Origin: Phoenix dactylifera
Taxonomy: Eukaryota; Streptophyta; Magnoliopsida; Arecales; Arecaceae
Reading direction: 5' to 3'
DNA: 64,000 nucleotides
Assembly: GCF_009389715.1 (NCBI RefSeq)
Contig: NC_052404.1
Location: 62,001-126,000, forward strand
In this document: piece after piece, positions 27,854 through 39,688 of the stretch
How the letters are laid out: every line of letters begins with the position of its first letter
Numbering within the stretch: position 1 is the first letter of the stretch
Notes under the pieces: model-generated
Told to the model about the DNA's origin: nothing
Databases searched by the model: none
What the model saw: only the letters and a program-made list of their open reading frames with translations
Position numbers and translations under genes: made by a program

Positions 27854-29953
27854 TCGATAAGAATTTATATCACATAGGATGCAGGATGAAAAATAATTTT
27901 CCCGTCCACATATACTAGGGACTCGCCTGAAAAAAACATCAATGTTAGAATTGTTACAATGTACATAGTTGGTACCTTGAGATAAAGGCTGTTGGCATTT
28001 GTATATAAATAAATAATTATCCATACAAAATCATATGTTCTGGATTTGAAAAGACCTCTCTTTTTACCAAACTCCATGGAGAGTTGCTGGATCTAAAATG
28101 CATGATATTGAACCATTAGCTTCCGATAGTCAAGAAATTTGCCTTCTTGCTCTGGAATTCGGAGGTTTCTCATCCTATCAGACATTAAACAATCAGCTGC
28201 AAATAACAAATTGAATGCACGAAGAAATATTCCCTCTTTAAGTAAAGAAGTCTCATCATGGTTCATGATTTAAATTTTGGGAAGAGATGACATGAGGCAA
28301 AATACTCATAGATACTTGTGGTTTACGTTGAAAATTGGTGGAATCGTGAGGATCATGTGTAAATTTCTTGCATATTAAAACTTTATTACAAATTAATTAG
28401 GTTTTCATCATTTCATGAATATAATTCACTCTAAAAATATTTCAGTAAGGACGGACACTTATTGCTACATTGTTGAATAATGCTCTTCTAACTCTCCACC
28501 TGGAGTACTGGTAAGCATTCTACAAATTTGGAGAGGAACATAAACTGTTTTCTTTTCCAAGCTTCTCTGAAAAATAAACTATCAAGGCTTTCAATCATCA
28601 GTTGAAGTTTTCTATAATTAACAGGACACGATATCTGGGCATGACCATTGTCAAATGGGCTACATCATTGGCCAGAAGGTATATAGAGATCACATAATTT
28701 AGAAAGAAAAAACGTCCCCTACAAGGTACAACATATATCTCCATATAGCAAGCAAAATCCCTTCTTCTCACTATGGACGGAAATAGAAAGAAACATTAGG
28801 TATGAGAACCAGCAAAAATGATGATATAGTGACAATGAGGCAAACCATAATAAATGTGTATAAATGTCATCCACTAGCGCTCAACTCTTCCTGGAGTATT
28901 TGTCTCTTACAATGCTCAATTTAACTTGCTCTCACCATTTTTTCTGATGACGATGAAACACAAAAGCATTCCAAACAATTTACAAATAGTCTTGTAATGC
29001 CTTCCCATCTTGGAGTTTCCTCTGAGTCATCTCCCAGAACACCACAATAAGGGCAGGGAATCAACAACTTTGCCCATTGGTGTAGTTCAAGTGCTCTCTT
29101 AGTTTCTTGTTTTTCCCTCATTGACTTCTACTCTTCCTAGCTTATCATTAAAAAAAAAGCAAAAAAAAAACAAAAAAAGGAACATGTTTGTGCAATACCT
29201 TGAGAGGCGCCTTGTATATTCTCTTTCTTCAAAGATCAAAACTCCATAATACATATTATGGAAGCTTTATCCTGTAAAAGCAGTGCTTTAACTCCTTGAT
29301 GCTCAATATTCACAATTCAATGAATGTCATCAACATCTCTTTAAAGTAACAGGCTGGTAAACTCTATTCATCTATGCTTAAATATGCAATAAATAAATAA
29401 TTCCACCTCTATCACAAATTATCCTTTCAATGGATAAATCCATGTCCATTAAGCACTTAGATCATGAATCCATCCCGCTGAATACGGAGAAGAGACTAAC
29501 TAGACTCCCTGCATTCAGTTCCTGGTGCAAATGGACTTTCCATCTCCTGATTTGTGGATCTTCTTCCTTTCTTTGATTACATGTAGCTAAGTGCACCTTT
29601 GATCACACATGAGATCATAAAGTTATCGAGTGAGGTTAAAAACCATGAAGATCTTGTAGAAAAGGGTCTATCAAAACATATACCATTATCCTTCAGAATT
29701 GCATATGATAATGGTGCTCCATGGCAAGACATTTCATCCTGCCATATAGTTGGAGGGCAGAGAGGGTAAGCTTGGTTTGGAAGATGTTTGAATTGAAGTC
29801 AGGGGTGGGCGCTTCAGCATGTTGATTGCAAAGCAAACCATCTTAACTTGTACTGGTAGCTCCTTTCCAAGAAGAGGGAAGTTCTACGAGGCTCAATGGT
29901 GAGTTTTATTATAGAAGCATTGCTCTTGATGATCTAACTTAGTAAGTCCCAAC
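27854..29953. other. Intergenic stretch between convergent CIPK1 and PPR genes
   Basis: It holds the 3' UTRs of both genes and no supported coding region. A minus-strand frame at 28921-29121 has two CxxC-like pairs but no known domain. No transposon ends were recognised. Confidence 0.5.
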
Positions 29954-31915
29954 TCACCAGTATTCCCTGCAAGAGCACTCCCCTTTCGCAAAATGATGGA
30001 ACCGGTTTGGGTCTCTGACGATCAGTTGGCGATCATAAACTAAAGACACAAGCTTAATGGCCCAATGGCAATCCTCACAGACTCGAAGATTCTTCATAAT
30101 TCGAATGGTAGACTTTGGAGGGGAAGCCAGAAATCCAAAAGCAATTGCTAGCTTCTCACTGTGTTGAATCAATAGGCACTCTTTCGATCTTTCATCAGTG
30201 TCTTGAAAGACCAAGGACGTTATTGGTCTGTATCCAGCTTGTTTTAGTCTATCAATAATCTCATTCAACATTCGGTATATCTCATCACTCCTGGGGTGTG
30301 ATTTATCACCAGCAACAAACTCATAAACTGTATCATCAACTTCAATTGAACTGCTCCCGGGGATCCTTTGAATGCTTTTGCTTCTCATCATTTTCCTTAC
30401 GTTTGCAACACCATCCCACCTGTTAGCATGTGCAAAAATGTTTGATAACAGGACATAGTGCCCATCAACAAGAGGCTCTAAATCAACAAGTTTGGCTATG
30501 GCTTCTTCTGCTATCTCAACATTTTTTTGGATCCGACATGCACCAAGAAGTGCCCTCCAGACAACTGCATCTGGCTCAAATGGCATATCTTTGATAAATT
30601 GTCTCGCCTCTTCAATAAGCCCAGCCCTTCCCAAGAGGTCAACCATGCATCCATAGTGCTCAATAGTAGGCGAAATGCCATACACATCACTCATCGAGTT
30701 AAAGTGAGCCCTACCTTCACTGACCAGACCAGCATGGCTACAAGCCGTGAGCACTCCGACAAAAGTGATCTCATTTGGTTTCACTCCTTCAGATATCATC
30801 TTAGAGAAGAAATCAAGGGCAACCATCCCAAGCCCATGGTTTGCAAGCCCTATGATCATGCTACTCCAAGTAAGAACATCCCTCTCAGACAGCTTATGGA
30901 AGAGTCCAAGGGAACTATCGATATCTCCACACTTGGCATACATGTCAACCAGAGAAGTTCCAAGTCTGACATCCACTTCTATTCCCTTCCTCTCTATAAA
31001 CTTGTGGATCACCTTCCCCATGCTCAAGGCCCCCAGATCACTACAAGCGGAAAGCACGCTAACCATTGTAACCTTATCGGGCGCCACATTTGCCAACTGC
31101 ATCTCATGAAATAGCCTCAATGCCCCGCTTGACTGCCTGCTCTGTGCATAAGCTGAAATCATCGAGCTCCAAGAGAACAAGTCCCTCTCGTGGGTCCTAT
31201 CAAATATTTCTTGTGCAGCACGGAGATCGCCGCTCATTGCATACCCATGGATCATGGTATTCCAAGAAACCAAATCTCTATCAGGCATCTCGTCGAACAA
31301 CAAACGAGCTTCTTGGACATTACCACACCTGATGTACTCTGCCAGCATGACATTGTACGAGACTAAATCCCTCTCAGGCATTTCATTGAAGACCCTTCTT
31401 GCAAGACCGATGTCTCCAACCTTCGCATACATCTCCACGAGAGCCGTCTGCACGAACAAATCCGATACAAATCCGAGCTTCAACAAATGTGTATGTATTG
31501 CTCTACCAATCCTGGACTCGCCGGACCTCCCACACGCCTGAAGAGCTAATGAGATGCTGAAGCTATCGACCGCCACACCCTCTCGGAGCCTCATTTTGTG
31601 GAAAAGGTGAAGGGATTCAACAGGCTCTTGCGCCTGCAAGTAGGCGCGGATCAAGGTGTTCCATAAGAATGCGTCAGGGGCGTCGATTCCGTCAAAGATG
31701 GATCGGCCATGCGGCAAGGCCTGACGAGAGGGAAAGGCGAAGCATCGGCGGAGGAATTTGGTGAGGACGAAGATGTTGCGATCGAGAGAGGTCTTGAGGA
31801 GGAGGGTGTGGATTTGGAGGAGTTGGGGGAGGGTGGTGGCCTCTTGGATTAGGGACATGACCCTGCGCTCTAGAGTTTTGGCGGGGTGAAACGGGAACTG
31901 AGACGAGCATGCCAT
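29954..31915 (-). CDS. PLS-class pentatricopeptide repeat protein with E/E+ and DYW domains
   Basis: One uninterrupted 653-residue frame. The N-terminus (MACSSQFPFHPAK) is Ser-rich and basic, as for plastid or mitochondrial import. PPR units run from about residue 85 to 450, with typical phrases FLWNTLIRAYLQ, DLVSWNTMIHGYAMSG and GTSLVDMYAKCGD. The E/E+ region follows (VVWRALLGACR, HYVLLSNIFAHANRW, PGSSSIEVDD), then the DYW cytidine-deaminase-like domain with HSEK, CEDCH and the C-terminal CSCREYW. The HxE...CxxC zinc site is complete. Family role: binding one or a few organellar transcripts and editing C to U. The last three residues are EYW rather than DYW, and the PG box has Ser where many members have Trp. 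The target transcript cannot be told. Start codon ATG at 31913-31915. Confidence 0.95.
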   Translation of the reverse strand: MACSSQFPFHPAKTLERRVMSLIQEATTLPQLLQIHTLLLKTSLDRNIFVLTKFLRRCFAFPSRQALPHGRSIFDGIDAPDAFLWNTLIRAYLQAQEPVESLHLFHKMRLREGVAVDSFSISLALQACGRSGESRIGRAIHTHLLKLGFVSDLFVQTALVEMYAKVGDIGLARRVFNEMPERDLVSYNVMLAEYIRCGNVQEARLLFDEMPDRDLVSWNTMIHGYAMSGDLRAAQEIFDRTHERDLFSWSSMISAYAQSRQSSGALRLFHEMQLANVAPDKVTMVSVLSACSDLGALSMGKVIHKFIERKGIEVDVRLGTSLVDMYAKCGDIDSSLGLFHKLSERDVLTWSSMIIGLANHGLGMVALDFFSKMISEGVKPNEITFVGVLTACSHAGLVSEGRAHFNSMSDVYGISPTIEHYGCMVDLLGRAGLIEEARQFIKDMPFEPDAVVWRALLGACRIQKNVEIAEEAIAKLVDLEPLVDGHYVLLSNIFAHANRWDGVANVRKMMRSKSIQRIPGSSSIEVDDTVYEFVAGDKSHPRSDEIYRMLNEIIDRLKQAGYRPITSLVFQDTDERSKECLLIQHSEKLAIAFGFLASPPKSTIRIMKNLRVCEDCHWAIKLVSLVYDRQLIVRDPNRFHHFAKGECSCREYW

Positions 31916-32238
31916 GGAGTAAGCGTAGGTGTCCGAGGCGTTCTAACGTCCCTTTTGAATTCAAATGGCAGTTAGCTAACGGCTACAAACGGCCACGGCT
32001 AGTCTAGCGCGGCTCGTCCTGGCTTTGGGGCTGGCCGATACCTGTGAGCTTAACCAGTTCTCAGTTGCTCACTTGGCCTTGATGAGCATGGTGCTGCAAA
32101 TTTATGTGTGAGGATCCATGCAGGCGTGTGTTTAGTTCCACATCGGTTATTCACTGGATAGATCTTGGTTATGGATCAAGAAACTCAAATAATACCTTCC
32201 GGCTAGCCATTTTGGATGAGGTCCTGGGTTGATACAAA

Positions 32239-32250
32239 TGGTATCAGAGC
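32239..32250 (+). other. TRIM primer-binding site (initiator tRNA-Met)
   Basis: TGGTATCAGAGC is the standard plant complement of the 3' end of initiator methionine tRNA and lies two bases inside the first LTR, as needed to prime minus-strand DNA. Confidence 0.92.
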
Positions 32251-32730
32251 GGACCCGGCTCATAACTTATGTGGACTAGGGGACACTGCAGCACGGATTC
32301 ATTGGGGTTGACCACGGTCCGATCGTAATGTTTGTGATTAGATTCGAATGGATTTGAACCCTTAGCCTGATGAGTACGTCAGGGCTTGAATGGGAGGAAT
32401 ATGTGACGACCCATGCGGGCGTGTGTTTAGTCTCACATCAGTTATTCGCTGAGTAGATCTTGGGTACTTATACAGGATCAAGGAATCCAAATAACACATT
32501 CCAGCTAGCCATTTTGGATGAGGTCTTGGGTTGTTACAAATGATATCAAAGTAGACCCGGCCCATAATCTATGTGGATTAGGAGACACTGCAGCATGGGT
32601 CCATTGGGGCTGACCACGGGCCAATCATGGTGTTTGTGATTAGATTTGAATAGATTTGAACCTTAGCTTGACGAGGATGTCAGGGCTTGAACGGAGGGAG
32701 TATTTGAGGACCCATGCGGGTGTGTGTTTA

Positions 32731-32741
32731 ATCCCACATCG
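32731..32741 (+). promoter_or_regulatory. USE-like element in TRIM LTR3
   Basis: ATCCCACATCG matches the plant snRNA upstream sequence element RTCCCACATCG exactly. A TATA-like TTATAC follows 27 bases after it. LTR1 has GTTCCACATCG (32135-32145) and LTR2 has GTCTCACATCA, each decayed by transitions. Whether it drives transcription here is unknown. Confidence 0.6.
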
Positions 32742-32844
32742 GTTATTCGCTAGGTAGATCTTGGGTACTTATACAGGATCAAGGAACCCAAATAATACCT
32801 TCCGGCTAGCTATTTTGGGTGAGATCCTGGGTTGTTACATTATG

Positions 32845-34589
32845 TCAGGTGGGTTGAAGGCGGAACTTATTTTTGAGAATATGGCTTCAGAGTTTAATGA
32901 TTTAAGCTTTTAATTTTAATAAGCCTAAACTTTTTTCTAATTCCAGTTTAGACAAGAAACCATGTGTATTAGTATTTGGTAGCTTGATGCTGAGCCAATT
33001 TATAAGTTGACTTGGTTGGACCGCATGTCACTTTGAAAATGAGGAGCCTATGCTTGAGCTTTGTTCAATAAGAATTTAGTCTCTTAGCACCGTCAACTAA
33101 AAGGAGAAAATCATAAATGACGTTCGATCCTGTTTCCCTCTCATATTTTGGACCATGACTAAAGTTTGTAGATCTTGTTGCCCATCTCCTCAATCATCAC
33201 CACTCAATCATATTCAATTGTACATAGTCAGTTCAATTCCTGGAGCTCTAAATTAACCCTATTTAACTTTTGCCCTATACTCCACAGAACCCTTCTCCAT
33301 AAATAAGGATGGCAACGGGTCCGGTCAGCCAATATCCATACCAGACCTGCAATTTAACAACTTGAAACTATACACACCTTGTACCCATCCCGAGTTGGGT
33401 CGAGGTAAAGTATATGGGGTGGGTTGTGAATGGTCAAGTCTAAAAAACAAAACAAATTAGGTCGGATCGGATAATTATAGCTTATTACTATAATTAATAA
33501 AATTATAGCAACTATATATATATATATAAAAGAAGCCTATAATATTCTCGTATGACTTAATTTTTTATCCAGCTAAAGACTATTCTAATGAGTCAAATTA
33601 ATTGAGGACTTGAAAACAAAATAAACAAAATTAATCAATTGTTTTGATTTTCATAAAATATATATTCTAAATTTTGATAATAATAAATTTTTTAGTAAAA
33701 AGAAGCAGGACGGCCAGAGGGAAGAGGACTATAGCAGCAATCATCAATCGAGTAAAACGACGGAGTGTGGATTAAGATTATATGATATCAGATCAGGTTC
33801 AGGACGAGGCATATCATTGCCTATACCTAACCCGAACCAGCTTCGAGTATTATATGATTATATCTAAAACCCATACATGCTCCCGAGTTTAAACGGATCA
33901 AATAAAACCCGCTCCATTTAAGTCAAATCGGGTCAGGATCGGGTCAGGCACCTGATGAGCCGGCTAAAATTGCCACACCTATTGTCCAACCCTTTCTTAA
34001 GCACTCCCTTCCCACCATCAACACGCAGAGGACCATGGGTTGGACTGCTCTTGCCCCCTCCAAATTGTGTGCTTCATGTCAGCATTACCTGAAAAAAATG
34101 AGCTGGAGATCAAAAAAAGAAAAAGAAATATATCAACAAATTCAAGGGAGCCAGCTCACAACCATGGCCATCAAGACCTTAAAGTCAGTTCAGTCACCTG
34201 CTGGAGACTGGTCACCAAGCATTTAGTCATGGTCTTTGTGATTGATTCCTCCAGTCGCAAGCAAGTCACTACCAGTGGAAACAAAGCATGAAGGCATAAC
34301 ATGGCCATCTTTCCCAACGTCAAACACAAAAAGAACATTTGCACTCTAAATAGCAACCAGTACATTTTTCAGCAACTAATGGTATACAAAATGATCAAAA
34401 CGATGACAGATATTTCAATTTGGCTGCTTCGTACCGTGAAATGAAAACTCTGACCTAGATAATAGGGGTTACTAACAAGTTCATGTGAATGTTCTATATA
34501 ACTAATCTCTATTTCTAAATAAATAAAGCTGTTTCAGAATACTGAAACACAGCATCCTTTGCGCATAGATAAAATGAAAAAGGATGCCT
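32845..34589. other. AT-rich intergenic stretch between TRIM and NEAP 3' end
   Basis: No supported gene. Short TA tract at about 33513-33527. The part from about 33300 to 33960 has scattered GGGTCGG/CCCGA words of the kind seen in many plant intergenic repeats. The last few hundred bases are probably NEAP 3' UTR. Confidence 0.45.
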
Positions 34590-37500
34590 TCACTGCTTCG
34601 CAAAAACAGCTAAGACCAACATAGACATAGAAACAACAATCTTGAAACTGGAGCTCTCCCAAAATTTCTGCTTGTCGTTGCAGCCAGACCCATCCTGCTG
34701 CTTCATTGCCAACTGATCTCTTAGCTCTTTTATGTCGTCATCACTTTTTTCTCCCATCTGTCACATAATAGAAAACACCAAGAGGAATGAGATAGTTCAA
34801 ATGTTTGATATATATGACTTTAGCAAAAGGAGAGTTTTACATATGGGTCAATTTTTAGTAGTTTATATACAAATTCAAAGAGTTGATAGTTTAAGAAAAT
34901 GGTGCCCAAAATCTCTCAATAAATTGCTATAACCTTAGAAAAGAACTTTCAAGTGAATTCTCATAAGCTGCGATCATTTACTAAGGCCCCGTTTGGGGGA
35001 GCTGTTGCTAATAGAGCTTTTGTAAGTAGAGCTTTTGGAACTAGAGTTTTCTGAAGTAAAGCTTTTATAAAAAGTTGTTTGTAACTACATTTGCAAAATG
35101 TTGTGGCACTTTAACATGTATTTGGTAAACAAACTGAGAAAGTATTTTTGGTATGACAAAATGATTATAAAGGATATTGCATAGTATTATACATAAAATA
35201 TAATATATATATTAATACATAAATATATGATAGAGTATAATATTACTATAATATAATATAATATTATTATAATATAGTAATATAATACTGTATACTATAG
35301 CATAATAATTTAATATAATATTAGATTATTTAACATAACATATCAATGTATTATGATATAATGTAATATAATATTATATTTACAGTATAATACAATATTA
35401 AAGGTATAAAATATTATAATTATTAGTATAAATTAATTTTTCATAATATAACATAATATTAAATTATTTAACATAATATATTAATGTATTATGATATAAT
35501 GTAATATAATATTATATTTATAATATAATACAATAATAAAGGTATAAAATATTATAATTATTAGTGTAAATTAATTTTTCACCCTTCTGATGACCATTTA
35601 TTTCTATAACAAATTTTTTAACAGATTTTTAGGACTATAAAGGAACATTTTTGTGTAATTGTTATATTTTATCATGGGTATTTTAGTAAAAAAATAGCTT
35701 TCCGACCGTGCCTAAAAGTACTTTTCTGGAAAGCTCTAAATGGAGCTTCTTCCAAAAAACTATTTTTAGCTTTCTGAAAAAGCTAAAACAACTTTTTGGA
35801 GGGCCAGAAAGTACTTTTTGGCCCTCCAAAAGCTCTCCCAAACAGGGCCTAAAAGTAACAAACTTTCAAGCGAATCTCATCTTCCAAACCGTATTTACTA
35901 AAGTCACTGGTAAAACATGCTGCCAATACAAGTTGCAACCTGGCCTTCTTATCCTCCACCTTTCTTAATGTCATTCGTGAGATGGGGAGGAACTGATTGG
36001 CTCGTAAGAATAAATTTCTTGAATGAAATTGCCTAAGGGCTTTCTGCGAAGAAAAAACTGAAATTATATATCTACTCAATCTGTCCATGCACATCTGAAT
36101 TAAACTTTCTACTTGTCCTTGGGAACTGGTGTTGCTGACCTAAGGTGAGTTACACACAAAATTTTGAAAGCATGCCCGAGCTTGGATTACTATAGCTGGC
36201 TACCATAGCAGTACCAGGACTGATACTAATTGGAAGTATCTAATAATATTATCATAGCAACATTATAAGAAGGAATCTCTTGAACCAAGAAATCAAATTT
36301 CATAACTTTTGCATGTTTTTTATTCATTTTCTACCAATTCAACTATACTAAAGAAACACAAGGAAATAGTTCTGAGACAGATAGTGATATTACTTATGGC
36401 CCACATGGATATTTGACAGCAAATTTCCATCAGAAGTTAATGGCATAACTATGTATCTTTTTCCTCCTAAACATACACCTGTTCCATATAGTACATGAGA
36501 CTCCTCTTTAGCTACATAGCATTTCAATTTTTAAGAAAAAGACCTGAATGCTATTTTTAAAGTAAAAAAAAAAAATCAATAACTAATATTACATGAAACA
36601 TTAATATACAAAAAACAGATGCAAGTAAGCAATTATACAACTGTCATTTTTTATTTTTTAAATCCTGGAGAATCTAATGCTTCATACAAATTTGTAGATT
36701 TAACATTTGTATCAACATCCAGAATTCATAAAGTACTAGAGCTATAGGCACATAATCTCCATGCTTGAATATTGCATATCATACAAAAAATACAAATTTA
36801 GCAAACGATATACAGAAGTCAAGTTTGCTAGTTGGGCATCAATCCAATTTGATAAAGCGAGAAAGCTTACGCTCCTCTCTTTTTTTTCCTTTTTTACTTA
36901 GATTTCACCATAGGATATAGAACACATTAAGAGGAACTACCCTTTGAAGTTTAATTATTTAAGAGATCGAATAGGAATTACCCTTTGAAGTTTCCTTGTT
37001 TGATTCCGCGCTTCTTGAAGACAGAACTCAAGCTTTAGTACTCTCTTCTTCAATTCCTGATCAGTCCTTCGATGTTTCTCTAACTGTTTTACGGAGTAAC
37101 CAGCAAAAGACATAAGACATCCTGCCTTGCTGAAAATAGAGCAGCATATTGTACCCGTCCAAGAAATAGGAATTACCTGTGATTCTAATTCTTTGGTCTT
37201 ATGTTTCCAGTGTGCTGACAAGATCCTGATCTCATCTCTTAATCTAGCAATCTCTGCATCTTTAGCATCCAAGTGTTTACTGAGATTCTCAAAATTCTTG
37301 GGGGAGACTTCAGCCAAAACCTTCTGAAGCTCGCAATCATTTTTAGCTCCAGCTATCACAACTGCATTCATGATCTCTTTCTCTATTCTTAAAACTTCAT
37401 CTTTCAGTTGCATTTGTGAAAGCTCCCTTGCTTGGAGATCCTTTTGCAGATTATCTAACTGCTCCCCTAGCTTATTGACATGGATCTCATGCTCTTTTAG

Positions 37501-39688
37501 TGAACTATTTTTCTGATTTAGTTCTCTCAATAAGGTCAAGCACTGAGCTTGTGCTGATTGAGCTGAGAGAGCACTAGCCTCTGCAGTGGCTTGAGTAACT
37601 GAAAGCTGGGATCTTAAATCATCGAACTCCTTAGCACACTGCACACATAAAGTACTGATTAGGAAGGTCTTCTGAGAAAAGAAAATAGCAAATTAAACAA
37701 CACAAGCTAATGGAGGACTAATTTAATTGAAAGTGTTCATATAAGCAACAAGAAAAAGCTACGCAAAGCCGCAATGCAGAAGCCATGAGTGATCCCAAGA
37801 AACAAATCATTAAGAACCAAAAGAAGAAATTTAATTGAAAGTTTTCAAATGATCAAGATGGATAAAAAATGTGCAGAACTGCACCATAGGAGTCATCTCA
37901 GAGTGATTACAAGAAACAAATCATTAAGAACCAAACTGATGCCCAAAAAAAAAGGCATAAACAGGCACAAGCTATCTAGATTTGCAGCAACACTGCAGGA
38001 TAACTTATAATGTTTGTTGATTCTCAACTCATTCATCTCAGAATTACATCTACAAAATATAAAAGACCAAAGATCAGTTCCCATAAACAGCAACTCGCTT
38101 GGCATGAACTATAAGAATTTTCACAGCAAAAAAGATGCTATGAAATGCTGATGGAACTTTTAAATCCAAACTATGCTTAAAAAGAAATGATAAGATATGG
38201 CAGTTGGTAAACAAAAAGACAACAAATCAACAGGTGAACTGTTTATACTAAGGGTTGCTCAAATTTAGAATTGACAAATATTTTGCCTCTTGTGAAAACC
38301 CTCCAGGCATACATTTCTTTGAATTAAAATTAAGGATTGCATAGACAAAGATGTATACAAGGAAATAAAAAATAAACAATCAAAAATAAGGAAATAGTAT
38401 TGTAGAAGGGAAAAGGCATGAGCAATAGATAAATTGTAGCGATGAAGTGTTTAAGAAATTATTACCTAATGGTCTCACAGGAGACATGTTTCAAAACTGC
38501 ATAGAACTAGGTTTCTTCACATTCCCCCAGTAGTGAAGTGTAAATGCTTAAAAAATATAGAAGATAAAAGAATTTTAGATCCCTAAGTCAAGGCGATAGT
38601 TGCAAGTATCAAATAAATAAGTAAAATATTATTATAAAATGAACTATTTATGAAAAATATTGGTATGTGGTTAAATGAAATAGAGGAGATGGACAAAGCT
38701 CTAATATTAGATAAGTGATGTATGTTTTCCGCATAGACACTTAAAAATACTTAGGAAATCCATAATATGTTTAAAAAAATATAGAGTGTCAACAGACATA
38801 TTCTCTTCTTCTCATGTCCTATATTCAAATAATATGTCAAAATTTGAAACATTGGTCCACTCATGCTGAAAGGGATCTACCAGATATGACCTCAGGTTTT
38901 TATAAAAAGTAGAAATTGGAGAGACTATTAACACTTCTACAGAAAATATATTTTCCTAAAACATATTATATGACATAAAGATTGAGATTAATTTCCAGAC
39001 TCAATAGAGACCCATCTTGGGTCCATTGAAACTGTTTTAACTTGTAATATAAGAAAAGATTCTGGCAAATAGAAAAAAATATTTTGCCCCATCATTTGTT
39101 CTCACACCAACCAATTCCAAATTCTTTTACTTAACCTACTTGGAATATTGACAATCAACATCCATGGATAAAGCAAGAAGAAATTTCATAGCCCTATTAA
39201 ATCCATTCCGAAAGAGAACATTCCAAGTTCACAATCAAAAGACCAAATAGAATCCCAGAGATTCTCACCTGTTCAGAAGTAGATGTAGATGCTATCAATT
39301 GCTCATTCCTCTCTTCCAAACAATTCTGCAGCCTACCTATCTCCTCCTCCATGCTCCTCGCCTTTGACTCTGCTACCTGTGGAAAGCCCAATACACTTCA
39401 TGCTCAATCCCATACACCAGAATCATATAATTAAACTCTTCAGAGATGCTGAAAACGCTTGAAACCAACCTGCCTTGTTCGGTTTTCTCGGGCAAAGGAC
39501 TCCTCCTGCAAAGCCAACCTACTTCGAACATCCTTGAGCTCCGCCGCCAGCGACACCACGCTCCTCCGAAAGCTCAGCTTCTTCTCTGTAAGATCCTTCA
39601 ACAGCGGATCCAGCTCTAGTGACGACGAAGACGATGTTGATGATGCTGATGATATTGATGATGTTGACGTCCTCCCTCCGGCCGACAT
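34590..39688 (-). CDS. NEAP: Nuclear envelope-associated protein (NEAP-like), five exons
   Basis: Exons on the minus strand: 39688-39470, 39376-39269, 37638-37177, 37083-36982, 34757-34590. All junctions have GT/AG borders and whole-codon lengths, giving 352 residues. Residues 1-25 are Ser/Thr-rich, about 27-290 form long heptad-rich coiled coils, and the C-terminus (MGEKSDDD..., then [20 protein letters not shown]) is one hydrophobic anchor. This layout and length, and the [15 protein letters not shown] tail, match plant NEAP proteins (about 330-350 residues), which sit at the inner nuclear membrane and bind SUN proteins. The first ATG in frame is at 39686-39688; upstream TTG and GTG codons are not plausible plant starts. 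Intron 4 (34758-36981) carries a Tourist-like MITE. Assignment is by recalled family resemblance; another tail-anchored coiled-coil protein is the alternative. Confidence 0.8.
34985..35849. mobile_element. Tourist-like (PIF/Harbinger) MITE in NEAP intron 4
   Basis: 865 bp with inverted ends GGCCCCGTTTGGGGGAGC and (inverted) GGCCCTGTTTGGGAGAGC, flanked by TAA at 34982-34984 and 35850-35852. TAA/TTA duplications and GGCC...GTTTGG ends are typical of Tourist elements. The interior is very AT-rich and holds a 138-bp tandem duplication (AAGGTATAAA at 35401 and 35539). No coding capacity. Confidence 0.88.

Larger units (their letters stand above)
32107..32839 (+). mobile_element. Tandem TRIM retrotransposon: LTR-internal-LTR-internal-LTR
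   Basis: Three related LTRs lie at 32107-32236, 32402-32538 and 32703-32839, separated by two internal regions of about 165 bases. The first internal region starts two bases after the LTR with TGGTATCAGAGC (32239-32250), the binding site for initiator tRNA-Met; the second has a decayed version (TGATATCAAAG, 32541). Purine-rich tracts (GGGAGGAAT, CGGAGGGAG) precede LTR2 and LTR3. The whole array is flanked by TTATG at 32102-32106 and 32840-32844, a perfect 5-bp duplication. No coding capacity: a terminal-repeat retrotransposon in miniature. It sits about 190 bases upstream of the PPR start codon. Confidence 0.93.

Noticed and set aside
28921-29121. 66-residue frame with CPYC and CLECFC
   Set aside because: Two Cys pairs alone do not define a domain; there is no start context or splice evidence.
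30527-31541. Antisense open frames across the PPR gene
   Set aside because: They are mirror frames of a well-supported coding region and show no motifs.
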